From: Zobellia russellii
GTDB taxonomy: Bacteria > Bacteroidota > Bacteroidia > Flavobacteriales > Flavobacteriaceae
NCBI RefSeq assembly: GCF_018728565.1
Contig: NZ_JACSOI010000001.1
Span: 620,001-684,000 of the forward strand
DNA length: 64,000 bases
Reading direction: 5' to 3'
Shown: in pieces, positions 8,350 through 16,728 of the stretch
Position numbering within the stretch: position 1 is the stretch's first letter
How the letters are laid out: each line of letters begins with the position of its first letter
Translations under genes and position numbers: made by a program
Notes under the pieces: generated by a model
The model's input: the letters and a program-made list of their open reading frames with translations, nothing else
What the model was told of the DNA's origin: nothing
Databases searched by the model: none

Positions 8350-9200
8350 TCTTTTTCGTTTTTAACCTTAACGCCTTTTACTTTCTGGGCGTCTATTTTT
8401 TCTTGTACTTTTTTCTCTTCGTTCTGCATGGCTTCCAGAAGATTCTGGATTTGCTGTTTGCTTAATTGGTTAGGACGAGGTTGTTGTTGCTGTTCTTGAG
8501 GTTTATCGCCTTGGTCAGGCTGTTTTTTCTCTTCTTCCTTTTCATCGCCTTCGCCCTCTTTGTTTTCGTCTTTTTCTTCCTCGTTCTTATCGCCTTCGTC
8601 TCCTTGGTCGCCTTCGTCCTTTTTATCTTGGTCTTGGTTCTCTTCTTTATTGTCGCCGTCCTTTTTGTCCTCGTTTTCGTCTTTTTGGTCTTCGTTCTTG
8701 TCCTGGTCGTCTTTGTTATCTTGGTTTTGGTCATTCTGCTCTTGTTCCTTTTCGAGCATCTTTTTTGCCAAAGCTAGATTGTAGCGCGTTTCTTCATCTT
8801 TAGGATCGTTGCGAAGGGCTTCTTTATACGCTTCTACCGCTTTTTGATATTCTTTTCTTTTCATGAACACATTGCCCATGTTGTGATAAGCACGGTGTTT
8901 ATCTGCCTTATTGGTTGCCAGTTCGCCTGCTTGTTTATAGCGGCCAAAGGCTTCACTATACGTCTCTTTTTTGTAGTAGGCATTAGCCAAATTGTATGGA
9001 GCAGCTGAGTTTTCGTCACTTTTGGCAATTGCCTTTCTGTAATCTATTTCGGCATCTATAAAATTATCCTCGGAAAGCTCTTTGTTTGCCTCCCAGGTTA
9101 AATTTCTAGATTCATCAAGCGCCTTTTCGCGTTCTTTTTCTTCTTCCTGCGCAAAAGAAACGAAACCGATAAAAAACAATATGAAAACTATATTTCTCAT
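8343..9200 (-). CDS. batC: BatC: TPR protein with long charged low-complexity tail
   Basis: A 285-residue secreted or periplasmic protein. Signal peptide 1-17 (ending VSFAQ), TPR repeats from about 47-150 (NLANAYYKKETYSEAFGRYK; YHNMGNVFMKRKEYQKAVEA), then residues about 150-243 made almost only of Asp, Glu, Lys, Gln and Asn, followed by a conserved C-terminal helix (NQLSKQQIQNLLEAMQNEEK). The charged tract is usual in BatC proteins, but its length varies between species. The gene begins immediately after the batB stop codon. Long alternative-frame ORFs on both strands over 8462-8784 are by-products of this repetitive tract. Confidence 0.88.
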   Translation of the reverse strand: MRNIVFILFFIGFVSFAQEEEKEREKALDESRNLTWEANKELSEDNFIDAEIDYRKAIAKSDENSAAPYNLANAYYKKETYSEAFGRYKQAGELATNKADKHRAYHNMGNVFMKRKEYQKAVEAYKEALRNDPKDEETRYNLALAKKMLEKEQEQNDQNQDNKDDQDKNEDQKDENEDKKDGDNKEENQDQDKKDEGDQGDEGDKNEEEKDENKEGEGDEKEEEKKQPDQGDKPQEQQQQPRPNQLSKQQIQNLLEAMQNEEKKVQEKIDAQKVKGVKVKNEKDW

Positions 9201-10247
9201 TTATTCTATTTCTTTTTCGTTGAATAGATTCAGTTTTTTAAACCACTTAGTGCGCTTATCCAGAACAAATATATCCAATAACAAAAACAACAGCCCAATA
9301 CCCAAAAACCATTGGAATTGGTCTTTAAATTCAGCAAACTGCTTGGCTTCAAACTCTTTCTTGTCCATTTGAAGAAGCTGGTCCTTTATGTATTCTACCG
9401 CTTCATCTGTATTGGCACCGTTAATATATTCACCATTGCCTTCTTCCGCAATGTCTATGAGAACGTCTTCGTTCAATTTTGTAATTACCACCTCGCCCTG
9501 CGAATCCTTTTTCAAACTTTCTACAACCCCGTTTCTCTTTATGGGAATGGGAGCGCCCTTGGTCTTGCCCACTCCAATCGTGAAAATACGAATACCCTCT
9601 TCCACCGCTTTTTCTACGGCATCTTTTGCATCGCCTTCCGAGTGGTCTTCACCATCCGATAGTATAAAAAGCACCCGGTTAGTTTGTTCTTCATCATTAT
9701 AATACGTTGTGGCCAGATTAATGGCTTCGCTGATGGCGGTTCCTTGTGAGGTAAGCATATCCGTATTCATGCTCTGGAGGAACATTTTAGCAGCGCCGTA
9801 ATCCGTTGTAATCGGCAATTGCGGAAACGCTTGCCCAGCATAGGCTATAATACCTATACGGTCACTTGCCAATTGATTGATGATTTCCGAAACCAAACGT
9901 TTTGCTTTTTCCAAACGGTTAGGCGCAATATCCTCGGCCAGCATACTTTTAGAGACATCTACCGCAAATACCACATCTACCCCTTCTCTTTTTACGGTTT
10001 CTAATTTCGTGCCAATTTTAGGATTCACCAATCCTAAAGTAAGAAAGGCCAGGCCTAACAAAAAGAACAAGAGTTTTAATCCGGATTTAAAATTGGACTT
10101 GTCCGGAGATAGGCGTTTTAACAGTTGGGTTTCGGCAAATTTCTTTTGCGTGCGCTTTTTCCAAAGTTGCAAAAGCACAAACAAGACGATGATGACCGGT
10201 ATTATGGCCAATAAATAGAAATATATTTTTTCGTCTAATTGAATCAT
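9201..10247 (-). CDS. batB: BatB: VWA-domain membrane protein
   Basis: A 348-residue inner-membrane protein with two N-terminal helices (about 9-28 and 58-75), a von Willebrand A domain from about 90 to 290 and a C-terminal helix (FLGIGLLFLLLDIFV). The MIDAS metal site is complete: D97-V-S99-K-S101 with a downstream TITTDYGAA segment and ILSDGEDHSEGD. This is the BatB position and size. It abuts batC with no gap and follows batA by 60 bases. VWA domains bind partners through the metal, so it probably pairs with BatA and the TPR proteins BatC/E. Confidence 0.9.
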   Translation of the reverse strand: MIQLDEKIYFYLLAIIPVIIVLFVLLQLWKKRTQKKFAETQLLKRLSPDKSNFKSGLKLLFFLLGLAFLTLGLVNPKIGTKLETVKREGVDVVFAVDVSKSMLAEDIAPNRLEKAKRLVSEIINQLASDRIGIIAYAGQAFPQLPITTDYGAAKMFLQSMNTDMLTSQGTAISEAINLATTYYNDEEQTNRVLFILSDGEDHSEGDAKDAVEKAVEEGIRIFTIGVGKTKGAPIPIKRNGVVESLKKDSQGEVVITKLNEDVLIDIAEEGNGEYINGANTDEAVEYIKDQLLQMDKKEFEAKQFAEFKDQFQWFLGIGLLFLLLDIFVLDKRTKWFKKLNLFNEKEIE

Positions 10248-10307
10248 TCTGCTTTGTTCCTGGTTTGAAGCTAATACAAGTTTATGAAATACTGCGCTAA
10301 AAATTTC

Positions 10308-11306
10308 TTAAATAAAACTTCTGAAAAGCGTATTTCTTAGGAGCCATTCCAATAGAAGTAACGCGCCTGCCAAAAGCACCCACGGTCTAAATTTTTCTTC
10401 GTATTTGTAATATTTAAACTCCTCTATTTCTGTTTTTTCAAGTTTGTTTATTTCGTCGTAAATAGCCTCCAGTTTTTCGTTATCGGTGGCTCTAAAATAC
10501 TTTCCTCCGGTTACTTTTGCAATATCTTTCAAGAGGTCTTCGTCAATTTCAACCTGTCGCATGCCATATCTAAAGGAACCGTCACTGTTATAAGCTACGG
10601 GGGAAAGGGCATTGCCGTTTGTGCCCAAACCAATGGTGTAGGTTTTAATGCCAAATTCAATAGCAAGGTCTGCAGCGGTCTGCGGCTCAATAAAACCGGA
10701 ATTGTTTACCCCATCCGTTAATAAAATAATGATCTTACTGGATGCTTTGCTTTCTTTTAGACGATTTACCGAGGTAGCCAGACCCATACCTATAGCGGTA
10801 CCATCATTTAGTTGGCCGTACGTGATTTCACGCAGTGCTCTTAGAACAATAGATTTGTCGCTTGTTATGGGTGTTTTGGTGTAACCTTCTCCTGCGTAGG
10901 CAACCAAACCAATACGGTCGTTGGGTCGTTCCTTAATAAATTCTGCCGCAACATCTTTTAGGGCGGCCAAGCGATTGGGCTTAAGATCCCTTGCCAACAT
11001 ACTGGACGAGACATCTATGGCCATAACAATATCTATACCCTTGGTAGTTTTTGTTCGCGTTGATATATCCTCGGTTTGTGGTCTCGCCATCGCTACGATT
11101 ATAGCCGTTAAGGCCAATAACCGAAATAAAAACAACAAAGGCTTTAATTTTGGGAGAAAACCGGTATTCGCAAAGCCCTTTATCGTAGGTATTTTTAATG
11201 AGGCTACCTGTTCCTTACGCTTGTAAAAATACCATAGCACGGCCAGTGGAAGCAGTAATAGCAACCAAAAAAATTCCGGATTTGCGAATGATATATTATC
11301 CAACAT
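10308..11306 (-). CDS. batA: BatA: VWA-domain membrane protein
   Basis: A 332-residue homologue of BatB: transmembrane segments at about 12-28 and 57-74, a von Willebrand A domain with intact MIDAS residues D98-V-S100-S-S102, a second motif ILLTDGVNNSG, and a C-terminal helix (PWVLLAGALLLLEWLL). Placement directly after a BatD-like gene (stop at 11307, next base to this start) and before batB matches the flavobacterial aerotolerance operon. The cytosolic or periplasmic face of the VWA domain cannot be settled by eye; the basic residues after helix 1 suggest the loop between helices is cytoplasmic. Confidence 0.9.
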   Translation of the reverse strand: MLDNISFANPEFFWLLLLLPLAVLWYFYKRKEQVASLKIPTIKGFANTGFLPKLKPLLFLFRLLALTAIIVAMARPQTEDISTRTKTTKGIDIVMAIDVSSSMLARDLKPNRLAALKDVAAEFIKERPNDRIGLVAYAGEGYTKTPITSDKSIVLRALREITYGQLNDGTAIGMGLATSVNRLKESKASSKIIILLTDGVNNSGFIEPQTAADLAIEFGIKTYTIGLGTNGNALSPVAYNSDGSFRYGMRQVEIDEDLLKDIAKVTGGKYFRATDNEKLEAIYDEINKLEKTEIEEFKYYKYEEKFRPWVLLAGALLLLEWLLRNTLFRSFI

Positions 11307-12971
11307 CTATAATTCTGTTTTTACTTCTACCGAGCCTAAAATTCTATCTACTATTTCTTGAGCGTAGGTGTCGCCTTCTAGCCAGTTTATAATAATTTGC
11401 TGTTGAAAACCCTTGCCTCCAAAAAGCAAAATGCTATACTCTCCGTCTACCAATTCTTTGGATTCCGGAACAGGAAACTTGCCGCTACCAAAAACTTTTA
11501 TGCCCTTTACACCTGTAACCGTGGTAAATTCTTCTTGCTTGGTTATGATATTTTTTGCCCCTTGTTTTTCTAAGTTCTGAATAAAAGCTTCAATAGATTT
11601 GTTGAATTCAGGTTCCACTTCCTGTGTTAGTGTCGTAGATGTGGTACCCACTGTAAAAAACCCTTCATCATTTCTATACATGAACATTTGAAGGTCTTTT
11701 ATGTTGGCCTTCATATCTGGTGTAAGCTTGGTCTCCTGTCTTTTAAGAACTTGGGGTGTTTCTAGGCTAATGGGAGGATAACCGTAGGAACTGGATACCC
11801 AATCCCCTTCCAGTAATTCTTTTGTAGGATGGCCCAAAACGGTGTCTTTTACATATGTGAATCCATAATAGGCAGTAGCTGCTATCCCTGCAATTAAAAG
11901 TGCCCCAACAATAGCTAAACTGGCGTAGACAATCTTTTTCTTTTGCTTTTTCTTTTCGAGTTCTTCTTTGTATTCTTCCTGCTCCATTAATTCTTCAACC
12001 GTAGGTTCGGGAAGGGCCTCGTGTGTTTTATGAACTATTTGCTCAATGGATTGGCGGTGTTGTTCCGCTACTGAGGTATCCGGTTTTGATTTTGCGAACT
12101 TTACTAAATCAGCAGTCTGAAGAATGCGCTTGAACTGTTGAAGTGTATCGTTGTCTATTTTTAGCTCTCCAGCGTCCCTCAACAGTTCCAGTTTGGTAAT
12201 AAGTTCGTCCGTGGTACTCTCTAAGGCAGAAACATGTACATCTTCTTCTAGATAGGAGCGGACAATATCCGTTAGTTCGGAGTAATAGGCTTTATACTCA
12301 TCTTGAATAAGGTACTTAGACTTTTCTAAGTTTTTAAGCTCTAATATGGCCCGGTCATAAGGGGGTAGAAGTGCTACTTTTTCTTCCTCCGTTAACGGTT
12401 TTTTTCTAAAGAAAAACCAATAGACCAAAGCTCCCATAACCAATAGAACAAGAAGTATGCTTAAAAAGATTTTCCACAGGTGCGAGTTGCTTTTTTCAAC
12501 CTCCATTAGCGGTTTAATGTCGTACATTTTTTGCGCTAAGGTGTCTACGGCTACGTTGGCTACGTTTATCACTTGGGTAGAATCGGTCAAGAAACCTTCT
12601 CCGTTAATTTCTATGCGCTGCGCAGGTACTTTGTACGAGCCGGAATCAAACTGAGTAAGAGCGTAGATTTTCTGCAGGGTCATACGGTCGTTCTTACGTG
12701 TGGTATCCGTAGCAAACGCCTCTACCGTTTCTAAAGGGGAAAAGGTTTGCCCTTCCGGAAAGATGACCTGTGCAGTGGTATCCGCTTCAACTGTAACCGT
12801 AAATTTTATCTGCTCACCAATTTTAATAGAGGTAGTATCAACAGTGGTGTGGACCTTGGGTTTAGTTTGTGAAAAAGCAGAAAAACCTATGCATAGAACG
12901 CATAGTAAAAAGCATCGTTTTAAAAGCGATGTAGTATTGTTTTTAGAGTTTATAAAGTATTTTTTTAGCAT
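11307..12971 (-). CDS. BatD-like multi-pass protein of the aerotolerance operon, with extra C-terminal domain
   Basis: A 554-residue protein with an unusual layout: signal segment 18-34, periplasmic Ig-like domain about 36-160 (TVDTTSIKIGEQIKFTVTVE resembles BatD repeats), transmembrane helix 166-186, a cytoplasmic helical region 187-347 similar to the tail of BatD and DUF4381 proteins, a second transmembrane helix 348-372, and a further domain 373-554 on the outer face of unknown type. The start codon overlaps the DUF58 stop by one base (TAATG), and batA follows with no gap, so it is tightly embedded. Many flavobacterial operons have a hypothetical gene at this place. Its role is probably as an adaptor for the BatA/B complex (inference). 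Confidence 0.75.
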   Translation of the reverse strand: MLKKYFINSKNNTTSLLKRCFLLCVLCIGFSAFSQTKPKVHTTVDTTSIKIGEQIKFTVTVEADTTAQVIFPEGQTFSPLETVEAFATDTTRKNDRMTLQKIYALTQFDSGSYKVPAQRIEINGEGFLTDSTQVINVANVAVDTLAQKMYDIKPLMEVEKSNSHLWKIFLSILLVLLVMGALVYWFFFRKKPLTEEEKVALLPPYDRAILELKNLEKSKYLIQDEYKAYYSELTDIVRSYLEEDVHVSALESTTDELITKLELLRDAGELKIDNDTLQQFKRILQTADLVKFAKSKPDTSVAEQHRQSIEQIVHKTHEALPEPTVEELMEQEEYKEELEKKKQKKKIVYASLAIVGALLIAGIAATAYYGFTYVKDTVLGHPTKELLEGDWVSSSYGYPPISLETPQVLKRQETKLTPDMKANIKDLQMFMYRNDEGFFTVGTTSTTLTQEVEPEFNKSIEAFIQNLEKQGAKNIITKQEEFTTVTGVKGIKVFGSGKFPVPESKELVDGEYSILLFGGKGFQQQIIINWLEGDTYAQEIVDRILGSVEVKTEL

Positions 12972-13837
12972 TAACCTCTTCGCTTAAAATAACCCAATAA
13001 TTTTTTCACATAACTTTCATCTACCCTACAGCTTAGGACACCACAGCCAGATTTGGTAAACGTTTCCTGAAAATAATCTACCCGTTGCTGGTAGTAAGCC
13101 CCATAAGCCCTTCGTACACTTTTAGACTGTGTGTTCACGAGGCTTATTTTTCCCGTTTCCGCATCTTGCATCTGCACCATACCTAAATTGGGGATGCTTT
13201 CTTCGTGCTCGTCGTAGACCCGTATACCTGTAAGATCATGCTTATTGCCCGATATTTTCAGGGTCTTCTCATAATCCTCCGCTATAAAATCCGATAGTAC
13301 AAAAACTATGGCCTTTTTCTTCATTACGCTACTGAGAAACTTAAGGGCTTCGGCAACATTGGTCTTATTGCTTTTGGGCTTGAACTCTAATAGCTCCCGT
13401 ATAATACGAAGTACGTGACTCTTTCCTTTTTTAGGGGGAATGTAAAGTTCTATCTGATCGGAAAAAAGAATAAGACCGGCCTTGTCATTGTTCTGCATTG
13501 CAGAAAACGCCAAGGTAGCCGATATTTCTGTAATGACGTCTTTCTTGAATTGGTTGCTTGTTCCAAAAAGTTCGGACCCACTTACATCTACCATGAGCAT
13601 CATAGTGAGCTCACGTTCTTCCTCAAAAACTTTAATGTAAGGTTCATTGTAGCGAGCGGTAACGTTCCAGTCAATATTACGGACATCATCGCCAAATTGG
13701 TACTGGCGTACCTCACTAAAGGTCATACCGCGCCCTTTAAACGTAGAGTGGTATTCCCCGCCAAATATATGATCGGACAGACGGCGCGTCTTAATCTCGA
13801 TCTTCCGTACTTTTTTTAGTAACTCTTTAGTATCCAT
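12971..13837 (-). CDS. DUF58 domain protein of the MoxR/Bat operon
   Basis: A 288-residue soluble protein of the DUF58 family, a VWA-like partner encoded beside MoxR ATPases in many bacteria. Characteristic blocks are GRGMTFSEVRQYQFGDDVRN at 36-55, IDWNVTARYNEPYIKVFEEE at 56-75, and a MIDAS-like D84-V-S-G-S88. It lacks membrane segments, unlike BatA and BatB. Its stop overlaps the next start by one base. It is separated from moxR by 89 bases that hold a short direct repeat. MoxR is thought to act as a chaperone on VWA proteins, so this is a plausible client. Confidence 0.9.
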   Translation of the reverse strand: MDTKELLKKVRKIEIKTRRLSDHIFGGEYHSTFKGRGMTFSEVRQYQFGDDVRNIDWNVTARYNEPYIKVFEEERELTMMLMVDVSGSELFGTSNQFKKDVITEISATLAFSAMQNNDKAGLILFSDQIELYIPPKKGKSHVLRIIRELLEFKPKSNKTNVAEALKFLSSVMKKKAIVFVLSDFIAEDYEKTLKISGNKHDLTGIRVYDEHEESIPNLGMVQMQDAETGKISLVNTQSKSVRRAYGAYYQQRVDYFQETFTKSGCGVLSCRVDESYVKKLLGYFKRRG

Positions 13838-13841
13838 TTCT

Positions 13842-13872
13842 CAGCAAACAGTTTTCAGCAAGCAGTTTTCAG
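13842..13872. repeat. Two-copy 14-bp direct repeat between moxR and DUF58 genes
   Basis: CAGCAAACAGTTTT (13842-13855) is followed directly by CAGCAAGCAGTTTT (13856-13869) and the start of a third copy (CAG). The two full copies differ at one base. It falls in the only sizeable gap inside the bat operon. Function is unknown; it may be slippage-generated or a copy of a dispersed family. Confidence 0.6.
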
Positions 13873-13926
13873 TGGTAGCGACAAGACGTCAATTACTACC
13901 GACAACATCTGCCAACCGCCCACCTT

Positions 13927-14928
13927 TTAAGGTACTTCGATCTCGTTAACAATCTTGTTGATGATTTCCTCGGAAGTAATATTCTCTGCCTCCGCCTCAT
14001 AAGTAATACCTATTCTGTGGCGCAATACATCGTGAACAACAGCTCTAACGTCTTCAGGAACTACATAGCCCCTTCTTTTAATGAACGCGTAACATTTTGC
14101 CGCGGTGCCCAAATTTATACTACCCCTTGGTGAAGCACCAAAACTAATTAATGGTTTTAAATCTTCAAGGTTATATTTTTCAGGGTACCTGGTGGCAAAA
14201 ACTATATCAAGGATATATTTCTCTATTTTTTCGTCCATATACACCTCACGAACGGCATTTTGGGCACTTAGAATTTGTTCTATGCTTACTACGGGGTTTA
14301 CTTTGTCATAAGCCCCCAGTAGATTTTGGCGCATAATCATCTGCTCCTCGTTCAGTTTGGGGTAGTCAATAACGGTCTTTAGCATAAAACGGTCAACCTG
14401 CGCTTCCGGTAAAGGGTAAGTTCCTTCTTGTTCTACCGGGTTTTGTGTTGCCATAACCAAAAACGGTTTGTCTAGAGTAAAAGTCTCATCACCAATGGTA
14501 ACTTGTTTTTCCTGCATGGCCTCCAAAAGCGCGGATTGCACTTTGGCGGGAGCACGGTTAATTTCATCCGCGAGGACAAAATTTGCGAAAATCGGACCTT
14601 TCTTAATAGAAAAATCGTTCTCTTTCATGTTATAGATAAGCGTACCCGTTACATCAGCAGGTAAAAGGTCCGGTGTAAACTGAATTCTGCTAAAACTACC
14701 TTTAACGGCTTTGGAGAGCGTATTAATAGCCAAGGTTTTTGCTAGACCGGGAACACCTTCCAACAAGATGTGGCCTTTGCCTAGTAAACCAATAAGCAAT
14801 CTTTCGACCATGTGTTTTTGGCCAACGATCACTTTGTTCATTTCTAATATTAATAGGTCGATAAATGCACTCTCCTGTGCAATTTTTTCGTTTACCGCAT
14901 TAATATCTACCGTAGTATTTTCTTCCAT
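13927..14928 (-). CDS. moxR: MoxR family AAA+ ATPase
   Basis: A 333-residue cytoplasmic AAA+ chaperone-like ATPase. Walker A is G58-V-P-G-L-A-K64-T65, Walker B ends VLAD121-E122-INRAP, sensor 1 lies in VMATQNPVEQEGTYPLPEAQ and the arginine-finger region is LPEAQVDRF. This is the first gene of the minus-strand aerotolerance operon, upstream of DUF58 and batA-E, which is the typical order. It is predicted to remodel VWA proteins of the operon using ATP. The start at 14928 gives MEENTTVDIN, and no better in-frame ATG lies upstream. No TAnnTTTG element was seen in the 157-base gap before the divergent aldo/keto reductase gene. Confidence 0.93.
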   Translation of the reverse strand: MEENTTVDINAVNEKIAQESAFIDLLILEMNKVIVGQKHMVERLLIGLLGKGHILLEGVPGLAKTLAINTLSKAVKGSFSRIQFTPDLLPADVTGTLIYNMKENDFSIKKGPIFANFVLADEINRAPAKVQSALLEAMQEKQVTIGDETFTLDKPFLVMATQNPVEQEGTYPLPEAQVDRFMLKTVIDYPKLNEEQMIMRQNLLGAYDKVNPVVSIEQILSAQNAVREVYMDEKIEKYILDIVFATRYPEKYNLEDLKPLISFGASPRGSINLGTAAKCYAFIKRRGYVVPEDVRAVVHDVLRHRIGITYEAEAENITSEEIINKIVNEIEVP

Positions 14929-15085
14929 ATTTCGTTACAAATTTTGGTTCGGGCCGGTTGTTATTAAACAGGCATGCAAATTGAAAATTAATTAGCTGCT
15001 AGGCTGTTAACGATTGGTTAAAAAAAATAGAGAACCCCTATTTTTATGAAGTTTTTAAGGGATTTCTTTTTAATTTAACCGCTCT

Positions 15086-15961
15086 ATGCAAAAGAACAAT
15101 TTTTATTCCAAAGTTATAGCAGGAACTATGACTTGGGGCAGTTGGGGCAAAGGTTTTTCTAAATCCAGTATGATCGATATAATGACACACTGCGTTGAAA
15201 ATGGGATAACAACCTTTGACCATGCCGATATATATGGGGGTTACACTACCGAAGAGGATTTTGGAAATGCATTCAAAGAGGCTGGTATTGACCGAGAAAA
15301 GGTGCAATTTATTTCTAAATGTGGTATTCAATTGGATGCCGAGGCCCGAAAAAACCATGTAAAACATTACAATTACGATACGGAATACATCATTTTGTCC
15401 GCAGAACAATCACTTAAAAAACTAAATACCGAATATCTAGACATGCTTTTGGTGCACAGGCCTAGCCCGTTAATGCACCCTGAAGCCATAGGCAAAGCTA
15501 TTTCCAAACTTAAGGAACAAGGTAAGGTAAAAAGTTTTGGGGTTTCTAATTTCTTTACTTCCCAAATTGCACTCATAGAATCTGTTATTCCTGTAGAAGG
15601 TAATCAAGTAGAGTTTTCCTTAACAGAGAACAAAGTAATGTATGACGGTACCTTAGATGATGCTTTGGCCAATAAGAGAATGGCTATGTCCTACAGTCCT
15701 TTGGGTTCTTATTTCAGAAAAGATGATGAGGTTTCTAAACGGATAAAAAAGGCCATGATTCCTATGTCGGAGAAGTATGAAGCTACAGAAGACCAATTGC
15801 TTTTGGCCTGGGTAATGAGGCACCCTTCTAACGTATTCCCGGTTGTGGGTACAGCTACCAAATCTAGACTATCAGCAGCTTTAGAAGCAACAAAGATTGA
15901 AATGGATAAAACCGATTGGTTTATTCTTTTGGAAGCCGCCAATGGTTATGAAGTTCCTTAA
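15086..15961 (+). CDS. Aldo/keto reductase (YdhF-like)
   Basis: NAD(P)H-dependent cytoplasmic oxidoreductase of 291 residues with a TIM-barrel fold. The catalytic tetrad is visible: D45 and Y50 in FDHADIYGGY, K78 in ISKCGI and H124 in LLVHRPSP. The overall sequence (AGTMTWGSWGKGFS, MLLVHRPSPLMHPEAIG) resembles the E. coli YdhF group, whose physiological substrate is unknown. It is followed after 11 bases by a short-chain dehydrogenase, itself overlapping the next gene, so the three form an operon that may detoxify carbonyl compounds (inference). Confidence 0.9.
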   Translation: MQKNNFYSKVIAGTMTWGSWGKGFSKSSMIDIMTHCVENGITTFDHADIYGGYTTEEDFGNAFKEAGIDREKVQFISKCGIQLDAEARKNHVKHYNYDTEYIILSAEQSLKKLNTEYLDMLLVHRPSPLMHPEAIGKAISKLKEQGKVKSFGVSNFFTSQIALIESVIPVEGNQVEFSLTENKVMYDGTLDDALANKRMAMSYSPLGSYFRKDDEVSKRIKKAMIPMSEKYEATEDQLLLAWVMRHPSNVFPVVGTATKSRLSAALEATKIEMDKTDWFILLEAANGYEVP

Positions 15962-15972
15962 AAATAGATATT

Positions 15973-16728
15973 ATGAAAAAGACCGTATTAATAACAGGAG
16001 CCACTAGTGGTATTGGCCGTGCAACGGCAATTCTTCTTGCCGTTCAAGGGTTTAAGTTGGTGCTTTGCGGAAGAAGACAGGAACGTTTGGATGCTCTTGA
16101 ATTTGAGTTGAGTAAAAATTGTGAAGTGGCAACACTTAATTTTGATGTACGCGATAAAGACACCGTACTTGAACGTATAGCTTCGTTGCCGGAAAAATTT
16201 TCCAATATTGATGTGTTAATTAATAATGCTGGCAATGCGCATGGTCTAGATCCTATTGATGAAGGAAATATTGAGGACTGGGATGCTATGCTTGATATTA
16301 ATGTTAAGGGGTTGTTGTACGTCTCCAAAGCTGTCATTCCCCAAATGGTAAATAAGAGGTCTGGCCACATTATAAATATCGGGTCAACTGCGGGTAAGGA
16401 AGTATATCCTAAAGGCAATGTGTATTGTGCAAGTAAACATGCTGTAGATGCGCTCACCAAGGGAATGAGAATGGATCTTAATCCATACGGGATCAAGGTT
16501 GGGGCTGTTAATCCGGGAGCCGTAGAAACGGAATTCAGTAATGTGCGCTTTAAAGGAGATGATGCTAAGGCAGATTCAGTCTACGATGGGTTTGATCCAT
16601 TAAAAGCAGCGGATATTGCCGAAATTATTCACTTTGTAGTTACTAGACCTTATCACGTAAATATTGCAGATTTAATTGTAATGCCCACTGCGCAAGCATC
16701 GGCTACTATATTGAACAGGTCGTTATGA
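15973..16728 (+). CDS. Short-chain dehydrogenase/reductase (YdfG-like)
   Basis: NAD(P)-dependent classical SDR of 251 residues. Cofactor motif TGATSGIG at 8-15 with R34/R35 after the second strand favouring NADP, NNAG at 84-87, catalytic S138 and Y151-x-x-x-K155. The sequence DWDAMLDINVKGLLYVSKAV and the PGAVETEFSNVRFKGD block are those of YdfG-type 3-hydroxy acid/serine dehydrogenases. This points to oxidation of L-allo-threonine, serine or 3-hydroxy acids, or reduction of malonic semialdehyde, as known for that subfamily. Its stop TGA overlaps the next gene's ATG (ATGA), so the two are translationally coupled. Confidence 0.9.
   Translation: MKKTVLITGATSGIGRATAILLAVQGFKLVLCGRRQERLDALEFELSKNCEVATLNFDVRDKDTVLERIASLPEKFSNIDVLINNAGNAHGLDPIDEGNIEDWDAMLDINVKGLLYVSKAVIPQMVNKRSGHIINIGSTAGKEVYPKGNVYCASKHAVDALTKGMRMDLNPYGIKVGAVNPGAVETEFSNVRFKGDDAKADSVYDGFDPLKAADIAEIIHFVVTRPYHVNIADLIVMPTAQASATILNRSL

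Noticed and set aside
8462-8784. Long ORFs in other frames over the batC tail, on both strands (Lys/Thr-rich and Val/Leu/Phe-rich)
   Set aside because: They are by-products of the repetitive GAx/AAx codons of the charged BatC tail; composition is low-complexity and no start context or domain supports them.
15044-15409. 121-codon minus-strand ORF over the aldo/keto reductase gene
   Set aside because: Lies antisense to the catalytic N-terminal half of a clear aldo/keto reductase; sequence shows no family pattern.
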